Below, in pieces: positions 24,187 to 31,885 of a stretch of DNA of 54,450 nt (within the stretch, counting starts at the first letter, position 1; the number at the start of each line of letters is the position of its first letter). Position numbers and translations under genes: made by a program. The notes under the pieces were generated by a model that worked only from the letters and a program-made list of their open reading frames with translations, ran no database searches and was not told the origin of the DNA. The stretch lies in assembly GCA_963922715.1 (NCBI GenBank), contig CAWUJT010000005.1, positions 1-54,450 on the forward strand, given 5' to 3'. Source of the DNA: CAWUJT01 sp963922715. Its GTDB lineage: Bacteria > Pseudomonadota > Alphaproteobacteria > Rhodobacterales > Rhodobacteraceae.

Positions 24187-24206
24187 ACATCATCGGTTTG
24201 TTACAT
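24187..24206 (+). promoter_or_regulatory. Weaker Pho-box-like site for the Ugp-like operon
   Basis: The site reads CATCAT-CGGTT-TGTTACAT-T on the plus strand. It shares TCAT and GTTACAT at the same spacing as the two stronger sites, about 11 of 20 positions. TAGGCT, a poor -10 candidate, follows about nine bases later. A TTTAAGCG octamer occurs at 24091-24098 and again at 24208-24215. Confidence 0.4.
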
Positions 24207-24247
24207 TTTTAAGCGTAGGCTTTGTGTATTAAAAATTGGGGGACTCA

Positions 24248-25591
24248 ATGACCTATTTGAAATTGGCTGGTGCCAGCCTTATTGCGCTTGCTGCGGCAAG
24301 CTCGCTTGCGGCGGAAACCGTGACGATTGATCTTTGGTCGCGCGCCGACCGCTCTGGCCCGTTGCGGGCTGGAAACATCGTGCAAGCGGCTGAACAACTC
24401 AACCGTATGTTTGAGGCTGCGGGCTCTGAGACACGGGTTGAGATCAACTTGATCGAAACCAATGCCCGTGGATTTGACGCCGATGCGCTTGACCTGTTGA
24501 AAGCCCATTCCGTGGGGGATACGCCGGACATCGCGGTGGCCGCCCATGAGTGGATCGGCTCTTTTGTCGAGGCGGGCTTGGCGGCAAACCTGGAAGAGCA
24601 TATCGCGGCCAGCCCATGGTTCTATGACGATATGATCCCAGAACTTTGGACCTCTGTGATGTATAAGGGGGAGCGTTATGGCATCCCACAAGACAGTGAG
24701 ATCCGTATGTTCTTCCTCAACAACGACATCCTGCGCGCGATGGGCAAAGATGAGGCCTTTATCGACGCGCTCCCAGGCCAGGTCGATGCCGGTGAATTCA
24801 CCATGTTTGATTTCTGTGATCTCGCGGCCGAAGCTGTGGACAGTGGTGCGGCGAAAATCGGCTGGGTGCATCGCCCGAATGTTGGCCCTGATTTCCAAAT
24901 GGCCATGGCCTCTTTCGGGATCGACATTTACAACGATGAAGAAGCCAAGCTTCAGATCACCCGCTCTGGCCTCGAAGACTACTATGGTTGGCTGAAGTAC
25001 TGTGTCGACAATGGCTCTTTGCCTGCGGATATGACCAGCTACAGCTGGGACAGCACCCATGCGGCTTTCCGTGGCGGTGATGCTTTGGCGAAGTTCCACG
25101 GGATTTGGAACGTCGGCGCGCAGATGGAGGCTTTTGGCTTGACAGGGGCGGAAGATTACTTCGACAAACTCACCTGGATCCATGCCCCAGCCGGTGAAAA
25201 AGGCGGTGAGCCAAAAAACCTTAGCCACCCGATTGTCTACATCGTGGGCGAAACCGAGAATAAAGACCTGGCGGCCTTGCTTGTGGCCATGGCCTCCCTG
25301 CCGGTTCCAAACACGGCCCATGCGGTGACAACCAACCACACGCCGATCACCTTTGGCCAGGTCGCTATGCCAGAGTTCCAGGAAAACGGGTGGGCGCTTG
25401 TGGCGGGCACACCGCTTTTGGCACGGGCAGAGTTCATGCCGAACCATGCCAAAATCGGTCAGTACAACGCGATCACCTACACCGGCGTGCAAGCGGTGGA
25501 AACGGGTGAGATGAGCCCGGCAGAGGCCGCAGAGATGGTCATCGAAGAGCTTGAAGTCGAGCTTGGCGATGATGTGATCATTCTTGACTAA
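24248..25591 (+). CDS. ABC transporter extracellular solute-binding protein (Ugp/Mal type)
   Basis: The 447-aa periplasmic protein has a signal peptide (about residues 1-22, ending SSLAAE). The family 1 solute-binding fold is visible: VTIDLWSRAD, a DTPDIAVAAHEWIGSFVEAG segment, YGIPQDSEIRMFFLN and AFRGGDALAKFHGIW. The ATG follows GGGGGACTCA. It is the first gene of a seven-gene operon laid out like ugpBAECQ and divergent from phnG. The ligand is not identifiable, but phosphodiesterase genes downstream suggest a phosphodiester or phosphonoester. Confidence 0.88.
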   Translation: MTYLKLAGASLIALAAASSLAAETVTIDLWSRADRSGPLRAGNIVQAAEQLNRMFEAAGSETRVEINLIETNARGFDADALDLLKAHSVGDTPDIAVAAHEWIGSFVEAGLAANLEEHIAASPWFYDDMIPELWTSVMYKGERYGIPQDSEIRMFFLNNDILRAMGKDEAFIDALPGQVDAGEFTMFDFCDLAAEAVDSGAAKIGWVHRPNVGPDFQMAMASFGIDIYNDEEAKLQITRSGLEDYYGWLKYCVDNGSLPADMTSYSWDSTHAAFRGGDALAKFHGIWNVGAQMEAFGLTGAEDYFDKLTWIHAPAGEKGGEPKNLSHPIVYIVGETENKDLAALLVAMASLPVPNTAHAVTTNHTPITFGQVAMPEFQENGWALVAGTPLLARAEFMPNHAKIGQYNAITYTGVQAVETGEMSPAEAAEMVIEELEVELGDDVIILD

Positions 25592-25642
25592 TCAGATTTG
25601 GCCCGTGCGTCGTTGAATGGCGCGCGGGCCCCTGCTTTGAAC

Positions 25643-26581
25643 ATGGCACTCGTATCCCGACAAACGACAAACGCGCTGGTCTTTCTGGGACCGGCGATTG
25701 TGTTTATTGTGTGCCTGTTGATCGTGCCGATCATCGTCGATCTGGTTGTCGCCTTTACCGATATGAACCAGACGGTGCGGGTTGGGGAATTCACCACCGC
25801 GCAATTCCAGAAACTCGCCCGTCCGTCCGAGGACAGCTGGTGGGGGTATGAACTTCGCGGGTCTTTCTATCGTGCGTTGTCGTTGTCGGCGATCTATATT
25901 TTTTTCACGTTGGCCTTTTTCAATGTCGGCTTTGCGCTGGTGCTGGCGCTGACCACCACGGCCCTTCCCGATTGGTTAGGCGGGCTTTACCGTGCCGTTT
26001 GGCTGTTGCCACGGATGAGCCCCTCGGTGGTCTATGGGCTGTTGTGGCTTTGGACTGTTGACCCGACCGAGCGCGGCTTGCTCAACCAGATCATTTCCGT
26101 GGCAGGGTTTGAACCGATCAACATGAAGCTCGACGCACCGCTGACGCTGATCGTGTTTGCCAACGGCTTTATTGGCGCAAGCCTGGGGATGTTGATCCTG
26201 ACCTCCGCCATCCGCTCGATTCCCCAGCACTTATTTCATGCCGCCCGCGCCGATGGGGCCGGGAGTTTGTCAATCCTACGTCATATTGTGCTGCCTGCGT
26301 TACGCTGGCCGCTGAGCTATATCACCGTGTTCCAAACGCTGGCGCTGTTGGTGTCGTTTGAATATATCTTCCTGATTATGGGGCCTGCGCGGCAGACCAT
26401 GACCATGTCGATGCTGGCCTATACCAAGACACTCGCGCCCGATATCGGTTCGGGCCAATATGCCTATGGGGCGGCCATTACACTGATCCTGATTGTCATT
26501 GGTATGGCTGTGGCCATGGTTCTGTGGCGGCTGACGAACATGCAGCGGCTGCTGGCGCGGCCCCGGATTGAGGTGCAGTGA
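25643..26581 (+). CDS. ABC transporter permease (MalF/UgpA-like)
   Basis: The 312-aa membrane protein has about six helices and the EAA-type docking loop HAARADGAGSLSILRHIVLPALRW. The start is uncertain: I use the ATG at 25643, ten residues before the first helix, but TTG codons at 25598 and 25613 are in frame and no start has a clear ribosome site. Its stop overlaps the next start (TGATG). It forms the channel with the downstream permease. Confidence 0.88.
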   Translation: MALVSRQTTNALVFLGPAIVFIVCLLIVPIIVDLVVAFTDMNQTVRVGEFTTAQFQKLARPSEDSWWGYELRGSFYRALSLSAIYIFFTLAFFNVGFALVLALTTTALPDWLGGLYRAVWLLPRMSPSVVYGLLWLWTVDPTERGLLNQIISVAGFEPINMKLDAPLTLIVFANGFIGASLGMLILTSAIRSIPQHLFHAARADGAGSLSILRHIVLPALRWPLSYITVFQTLALLVSFEYIFLIMGPARQTMTMSMLAYTKTLAPDIGSGQYAYGAAITLILIVIGMAVAMVLWRLTNMQRLLARPRIEVQ

Positions 26582-27627
26582 TGGCGCAGGCCCCCGATTG
26601 GGACGCTTTGGCCCGCCGTTCACGCCGGGGACGTTTGCTGAAATCGACATTGTTGATTGTGTTTCTGACACTTGTGTCCATTCCCGTGCTGTTGCCGTTC
26701 TTCTGGATGCTGGTCATCGCGCTGTCGGCGCGGACCGGAGGGGTGGAAAGCGATGTGCTTTGGCGGGCCTGTGCCGTCTTGGTGCCAGGCACGCTGGCCT
26801 ATGTCGCCTTACATCTGGCTTTGCCACGGCACAGGCTGTTGTCCGCTTTGGTCTGTTCAGGGGCGATTGTCCTGGGGCTTTGGGTGCTGGTGGGGGATGA
26901 GCTGCATCTGCGGAATTTCCGTTTTCTCATCACCCCCAACCTCATTGAAGAAATCCGCGGCGCGGCCACAGCAGGCGGGCAATTCCCCTGGGTGTGGGAA
27001 GCATTTGTCAACTCGTTCCTGGTGGCCTTGTCCTCCACCTTCCTGAAAGTCACTGTGGCGACTTTGGCAGGCTATTACATCAGCCGCTTTACCTTTCGCG
27101 GACGGTCGGCCTTTCTGCAAGGGCTTTTGTTGATCGAGGTCTTTCACCCCTGGATGCTGGCCATCCCGATCTTTCTGGTGATCTTCTGGATCGGGCTGTT
27201 GAACACGCTGGCGGGGCCGATCTTGGTCCTGACCGCCATTCAACTGCCGTTTTTCATCTTCATCATGAAAGGCTTTTTCGATGCCGTACCCTGGGACATT
27301 GAGATGTCGGCCATGACCGATGGAGCGTCCCGGCGCGAAGCCTTTTGGTACGTGGTTCTGCCGCAAGTGGTGCCGGGGCTGATTGCCATTACAGTTCTGG
27401 GATTCATCCAAGGCTGGGAGGAATATGTCTTTGTCACCGCCCTGCGCACAGGCAATTCCTACTGGGTGATGTCTACCTATCTTTACTATGTGGCCGAGGA
27501 TGTGATGGGCGTCGACTATGGGCTGGTGGCCGCAGTCTCGGTGTTCTACATCATCCCGTCGCTGGCGCTCTATCTGTTCTGCCAGCGGTATCTGACACAA
27601 ATGACCTTTGGAGGGATCAAGGGCTAA
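26581..27627 (+). CDS. ABC transporter permease (MalG/UgpE-like)
   Basis: The 348-aa permease has the docking loop EMSAMTDGASRREAFWYVVLPQVVPG. It is longer than a typical 270-280-aa UgpE because of an extra hydrophobic segment and a soluble stretch between its first helices (about residues 50-130). The ATG at 26581 overlaps the previous stop, and its own stop overlaps the ATPase start (TAATG), so expression is tightly coupled. Confidence 0.88.
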   Translation: MAQAPDWDALARRSRRGRLLKSTLLIVFLTLVSIPVLLPFFWMLVIALSARTGGVESDVLWRACAVLVPGTLAYVALHLALPRHRLLSALVCSGAIVLGLWVLVGDELHLRNFRFLITPNLIEEIRGAATAGGQFPWVWEAFVNSFLVALSSTFLKVTVATLAGYYISRFTFRGRSAFLQGLLLIEVFHPWMLAIPIFLVIFWIGLLNTLAGPILVLTAIQLPFFIFIMKGFFDAVPWDIEMSAMTDGASRREAFWYVVLPQVVPGLIAITVLGFIQGWEEYVFVTALRTGNSYWVMSTYLYYVAEDVMGVDYGLVAAVSVFYIIPSLALYLFCQRYLTQMTFGGIKG

Positions 27628-28655
27628 TGGCACGTATCACCTTAAACGGGCTCAGTAAGACATGGGGCGATGTGGTCGCCGTTGATGATATCTCTCTGGA
27701 GATTGCCGATGGCGAATTTGTGGCGATCCTTGGTCCCTCTGGTTGTGGCAAATCCACAACACTTTTTATGCTGGCGGGCGTCTATATGCCAACTAGCGGT
27801 GACATTCTGTTCGATGGGGCACGTGTGAACGATGTCGAGGCACGGATGCGCAATGTCGGCATCGTGTTCCAATCTTACGCGCTTTATCCCAATATGTCGG
27901 TGCTGAAAAACATCCTGTTTCCAACCCGGTTTCAAAAGTTAGACAATGCTGAGGCTAAGGCCCACGATATGGCCGCGCTGGTGCAGGTTGACGGCTTGCT
28001 GGATCGCCGCCCTTCTGAACTGTCGGGCGGGCAGCAACAGCGGGTGGCGCTGGCGCGCGCTTTGATCAAAGAGCCGAACCTTTTGCTGCTGGATGAGCCT
28101 TTGTCCAATCTCGATGCGACCCTGCGGCTGAATATGCGGGCCGAGATCCGCCGCCTGACGCGGGAGTTGGGCGTGACCACCATCCTTGTCACCCATGATC
28201 AGATCGAAGCAACCACCATGGCGGACAGGATTGTCTGCATGAACGCGGGCCGGATTGAACAAGTGGGCACCGCCCATGATCTTTATGCCCGCCCCAGCAC
28301 CCGGTTTGTGGCGGGATTTATCGGCTCTCCCCCGATCAACTTCATTGACGCGCGGGCACCTGGGATTACAGCGCCAGACGGGGCAGACGTCATTGGCATC
28401 AGACCCGAAGCCTTGCATGCTTCGGAAAGCGGCATTCCCGCCTCGGTCCTGCATGTTGAACCGATGGGGCGCGAAAGTTTGATCACCTGTGCCACGGATT
28501 TGGGGGAACTAAAGATGTTGGAACCCACACCCACCAGCCGGTTCCGCGATGGGGATCGTCTGGCTTTGCAGTTCAAGTCTGAGGACGTCATCGCCTTTGA
28601 CGGCGATCAAAAGCTTATGGAGGGGCCCATCACGTGGCAAGCGGCGGATGCGTAA
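27627..28655 (+). CDS. ABC transporter ATP-binding protein (UgpC/MalK-like)
   Basis: The 342-aa ATPase has Walker A GPSGCGKST, Q-loop QSYALYP, signature LSGGQQQRVALARAL, Walker B LLLDEPLSNLD and the switch His in LVTHDQIEA. A C-terminal regulatory domain of the MalK type follows (about residues 235-342, with IGIRPEAL). The order binding protein-permease-permease-ATPase-phosphodiesterase mirrors ugpBAECQ. It overlaps the next gene by eight bases. Confidence 0.92.
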   Translation: MARITLNGLSKTWGDVVAVDDISLEIADGEFVAILGPSGCGKSTTLFMLAGVYMPTSGDILFDGARVNDVEARMRNVGIVFQSYALYPNMSVLKNILFPTRFQKLDNAEAKAHDMAALVQVDGLLDRRPSELSGGQQQRVALARALIKEPNLLLLDEPLSNLDATLRLNMRAEIRRLTRELGVTTILVTHDQIEATTMADRIVCMNAGRIEQVGTAHDLYARPSTRFVAGFIGSPPINFIDARAPGITAPDGADVIGIRPEALHASESGIPASVLHVEPMGRESLITCATDLGELKMLEPTPTSRFRDGDRLALQFKSEDVIAFDGDQKLMEGPITWQAADA

Positions 28656-29661
28656 CCTGCTCATCCACACAGTTTCTGATATCCAGCCGCCCTCCCTGGA
28701 AGAACGGGCCGAGTCCGCGCATGGCCCTGCAACCGCTGAACGGCATGCCCACTACCTTGCGGCCTGGCCGTGTTTGCAAACGATGGAGGCTGCGCCGCCA
28801 CCGGTTGCCGTGCCAGTTCCCACAACGCTGACGGTTGCGGCTTGGAACATCGAACGGTGCAAACGGGTTGAAGACAGTGCCGCGCTTTTGCGTCGCGTTG
28901 GGGCCGATGTTGTGCTGGCCACCGAGATGGACATCGGCATGGCGCGCTCTGGCCAACGTCACACGGTTCGCGATTTGGCCGCCGCCTTAGGCATGGGATA
29001 TGTGTTTGGTGTTGAGTTTGTGGAACTTGGCACCGGCGACAGCTATGAGACCGGGCTGTTCGTGGACGTCCCCAACAAAAGCGGTTTGCATGGCAATGCG
29101 ATCCTGTCGCGGTTTCCGTTAGAAAATCCTAAGGTGATCTTGCTCGATGATTGGGGCGCTTGGTTCACGGGGGCGCCAAAAGGCGATGGTCAGCGGCGGG
29201 TCGGGGGGCGCATGGCGATTTGCGCGGATATCAGACTTGCAAATGGCCCGATTTCATTTGTGTCTGTGCATTATGAAAGCCAATCAGACGCAAAAGGGCG
29301 TCAGGCGCAAACGCAAACGCTTTTGGACGCATTAAGCGACGGTTCCTGCGTGGTTGGCGGGGATCTCAACACCGCCGCGTTCACCGGGCAACGTCAAGCC
29401 GATATCCTCAACATACCCGCGCGTTGGGAGCCGTGCTTTGACACGTTGGCTGCAGGGGGTTTTGATTGGCGCCCCTGCAACACAGGCGCGCCAACAACGC
29501 GGGCCGCGCCCGGCAAGCCGGTTGACTACCCGCTCAAAACCCTGGATTGGCTCTTTGTGCGGGGTGTCAACGCCTATGGCCCAGCGGTCCATGCGGCGGT
29601 GTCGGAGCAGGGGGCTTATTTGTCCGATCATGAGCTTATCACAACACAGGTGGCGTTGTGA
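28648..29661 (+). CDS. Endonuclease/exonuclease/phosphatase family hydrolase (first)
   Basis: This 337-aa protein has the EEP superfamily motifs: AAWNIERC near residue 69, ATEMDIGMA with the catalytic Glu, VHYESQSDAKGR, the GGDLNT Asp-Asn pair, and the C-terminal SDHEL His. An extra N-terminal segment of about 60 residues precedes the domain. No signal peptide is seen, so it should act in the cytoplasm on a phosphodiester or phosphomonoester brought in by the ABC system. The start overlaps the ATPase gene by eight bases and its end overlaps the next gene as GTGA. Confidence 0.85.
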   Translation: MRNLLIHTVSDIQPPSLEERAESAHGPATAERHAHYLAAWPCLQTMEAAPPPVAVPVPTTLTVAAWNIERCKRVEDSAALLRRVGADVVLATEMDIGMARSGQRHTVRDLAAALGMGYVFGVEFVELGTGDSYETGLFVDVPNKSGLHGNAILSRFPLENPKVILLDDWGAWFTGAPKGDGQRRVGGRMAICADIRLANGPISFVSVHYESQSDAKGRQAQTQTLLDALSDGSCVVGGDLNTAAFTGQRQADILNIPARWEPCFDTLAAGGFDWRPCNTGAPTTRAAPGKPVDYPLKTLDWLFVRGVNAYGPAVHAAVSEQGAYLSDHELITTQVAL

Positions 29662-30371
29662 GCCCGCGTTTGGTCTGCCACAGAGGCGCGTCTTTGATTG
29701 CGCCGGAAAACACTTTTGCTGCCGCGCAAGCCGCCCTGGACAAAGGCGCGCATATGATTGAGCTTGATGTGCGCGAAAGTGCCGATGGTGTGCTTTATGT
29801 GCTGCATGACCGCACGGTGGACCGCACGACAGATGGTCAAGGGCCGATAGAGCTGATGACGTCTGCGCAAGTGGATGCTTTGGATGCAGGGCGCTGGTTC
29901 GCCCCTGAGTTCGAAGGGCAGCGCGTGCCCCGGCTAGACGCTTACCTGGACTATCTCAAAAGCCGTGGCGCGGGCGCTTATGTGGAGGTGAAATGGTGTC
30001 ATGCCCAGACACTGGCCGGGATTTTGCGGGAAACGGGCATGATGGAGGATAGTTTTACCTTCTCGTTCAAACCAGAGATGCGCGCCAGCACCCGCGCCGC
30101 CGCCCCTGAGCTGCGCCAGATGATCATCTTGTCTATCGCGCGCACTGTTTCCGTTGCGCGTGATCTTTACGGCGCGGATCTGATTGAGATTGTGGCCCAT
30201 GAATGCACGCCTGGGGTCATTGCGGCGGCCCGTGCTGCGGGTTTGGAGATTATGGGATACACCGAAAGCCCCGCACCACAACCGTTTGAGGTGTTTGCAA
30301 AGGCCGGGGTCCATTACATCAATCACGACTATCTTGATGTTGCTTTGCGTGTTTTGGAGGCAAGCGAATGA
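29658..30371 (+). CDS. Glycerophosphodiester phosphodiesterase (UgpQ-like)
   Basis: The 237-aa TIM-barrel protein has the GDPD signature CHRGASLIAPENTFAAA, then the metal-binding MIELDVRESADGVLYVLHD, and later AYVEVKW. It lacks a signal peptide, like cytoplasmic UgpQ, and would split glycerophosphodiesters into glycerol 3-phosphate and an alcohol. The GTG start is set by its overlap with the previous stop. It sits between two EEP-family hydrolases, so three ester-cleaving enzymes are co-expressed with one importer. Confidence 0.92.
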   Translation: MSPRLVCHRGASLIAPENTFAAAQAALDKGAHMIELDVRESADGVLYVLHDRTVDRTTDGQGPIELMTSAQVDALDAGRWFAPEFEGQRVPRLDAYLDYLKSRGAGAYVEVKWCHAQTLAGILRETGMMEDSFTFSFKPEMRASTRAAAPELRQMIILSIARTVSVARDLYGADLIEIVAHECTPGVIAAARAAGLEIMGYTESPAPQPFEVFAKAGVHYINHDYLDVALRVLEASE

Positions 30372-31231
30372 TCAAATGTGTCAGCTACAACATCCAATAT
30401 GGGCTTGGGTCTGATGGCGTCCATGATTTGGCACGGATTGCAGGTGAAATCACAGAGGCTGATATCATTGCCTTACAAGAGGTGGATCGCTTTTGGCACC
30501 GCAGCGGTATGGTAGACACACCGGCTGTGATTGCAGAGGCTTTGCCGCAACATCATTGGGTGTATGGCGCCAATCTCGACATGGATGCCAGTTACACCGA
30601 CAATGGCCGCATCATCTCGCGCCGCAAGCAGTTCGGCACAATGATCCTGAGCCGCTGGCCGATCCTGTCGTCGCGCAATTTCCCGCTGCCAAAGTGGGGC
30701 GACCGGCAGCACCATTCCATTCAACAGGGGATCCTAGAGGCTGTGATCGCCGCCCCCCTTGGGGCCTTGCGTGTTTATTCCGTGCATCTTAGTCACCTCA
30801 GCCCGGTGACACGGTTGCCACAAGTGGCGCGGATCAAAGAGATCCTGGATGCAGCCCCCGGCGAAGGTGGGGCCTGGTGTGGCGGCCATCCTAACCCAGA
30901 GGCCGGCTGGACCGAGGAGCCAGAGCCACCCATGCCCCGCGATGTCATTTTGATGGGGGATATGAACTTCACACCAGACAGCGCAGAATACGATTTTTTG
31001 ATTGGGGGCAGAGCCCCTGGCTATGGGCGGTTGACCAATCGCGACGGGCTTTTGGATGCTTGGGTTCTGGCGGGACATGCCGAAGAGGCCGGACGGACCC
31101 ATCCGAACGGCCAGCGGATCGATCATTGCTTTGTCTCTGCCTCTTTGGCGCCGAAAGTGGTGCATTGCACTGTGGATGAAAACGCCAAAGGCTCTGACCA
31201 TTGGCCGCTTTGGGTGACATTCTCTTCTTGA
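30368..31231 (+). CDS. Endonuclease/exonuclease/phosphatase family hydrolase (second)
   Basis: This 287-aa EEP protein has SYNIQYG at the start, IIALQEVDRF with the catalytic Glu, YSVHLSHLSP, LMGDMNFTPD and GSDHWPLW at the end. It is only distantly related to the other EEP enzyme in the operon, so the two probably act on different esters. The start overlaps the GDPD stop by ATGA. It is the last gene of the Ugp-like operon and has no signal peptide. Confidence 0.87.
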   Translation: MIKCVSYNIQYGLGSDGVHDLARIAGEITEADIIALQEVDRFWHRSGMVDTPAVIAEALPQHHWVYGANLDMDASYTDNGRIISRRKQFGTMILSRWPILSSRNFPLPKWGDRQHHSIQQGILEAVIAAPLGALRVYSVHLSHLSPVTRLPQVARIKEILDAAPGEGGAWCGGHPNPEAGWTEEPEPPMPRDVILMGDMNFTPDSAEYDFLIGGRAPGYGRLTNRDGLLDAWVLAGHAEEAGRTHPNGQRIDHCFVSASLAPKVVHCTVDENAKGSDHWPLWVTFSS

Positions 31232-31339
31232 TTTGCTGGACTGTGCGGAACGGCAGCAGTTATATCATCCATAGGCTTATCGTTTGTATTTTTATATCTG
31301 GGCTTCCAAGGATTGACGTCGCCCGAACGTCATAGGTTT

Positions 31340-31885
31340 ATGATGCTTATGAAAGCGCCCGAAGAAGATTTGGCCCTTGCGGCAGCGGCAGGCGATGCAT
31401 CTGCTTTTGCGCAGCTCATAGACCAGGTCTATGATCGCGTGTTTGCCCTGGCCTATCGGTTGACAGGTCAAAGGGCAGAAGCCGAGGATCTGACACAGGA
31501 TATTTGCCTGGCTTTGCCTGTAAAGCTCACAAGCTATGCCAGGCAGTCTAAATTTTCAACCTGGCTTTACCGCGTAACGGTGAATGCCGCCCACGATCGA
31601 CGCCGCAAAGCCGTCCGCCATGGCCTAGCCGCGGCACAGTGGGGCGATGTCGAGACGTTAAGGCGCGCAGAGGCCCAGGAGGCGGAAGCGGCAGAGGGTT
31701 GGTTGATAGAGGCCATGCAAACCCTGCCGGAGGATTTGCGCGATACGCTGGCCCTCACGGTGACAGAGGGCGTGACCCAAGCAGAGGCCGCCAAAGCCTT
31801 GGGCGTCAGCGAAGGCACAGTGGCCTGGCGCATGTCAGAGATCAAACGCCGTTTGCGTGTGCAAGCGGAGGAGGACAGAGAATGA
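31340..31885 (+). CDS. ECF-type RNA polymerase sigma factor
   Basis: The 181-aa protein has region 2 (YDRVFALAYRLTGQRAEAEDLTQDICLALPVKL) and region 4 (LPEDLRDTLALTVTEGVTQAEAAKALGVSEGTVAWRMSEIKRRL), typical of ECF sigma factors. The start is one of ATG 31340, 31343 or 31349, with AGG five bases ahead of the first. Its stop overlaps the start of the membrane VWA gene (ATGA), which is the usual place for the cognate anti-sigma factor. Confidence 0.92.
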   Translation: MMLMKAPEEDLALAAAAGDASAFAQLIDQVYDRVFALAYRLTGQRAEAEDLTQDICLALPVKLTSYARQSKFSTWLYRVTVNAAHDRRRKAVRHGLAAAQWGDVETLRRAEAQEAEAAEGWLIEAMQTLPEDLRDTLALTVTEGVTQAEAAKALGVSEGTVAWRMSEIKRRLRVQAEEDRE

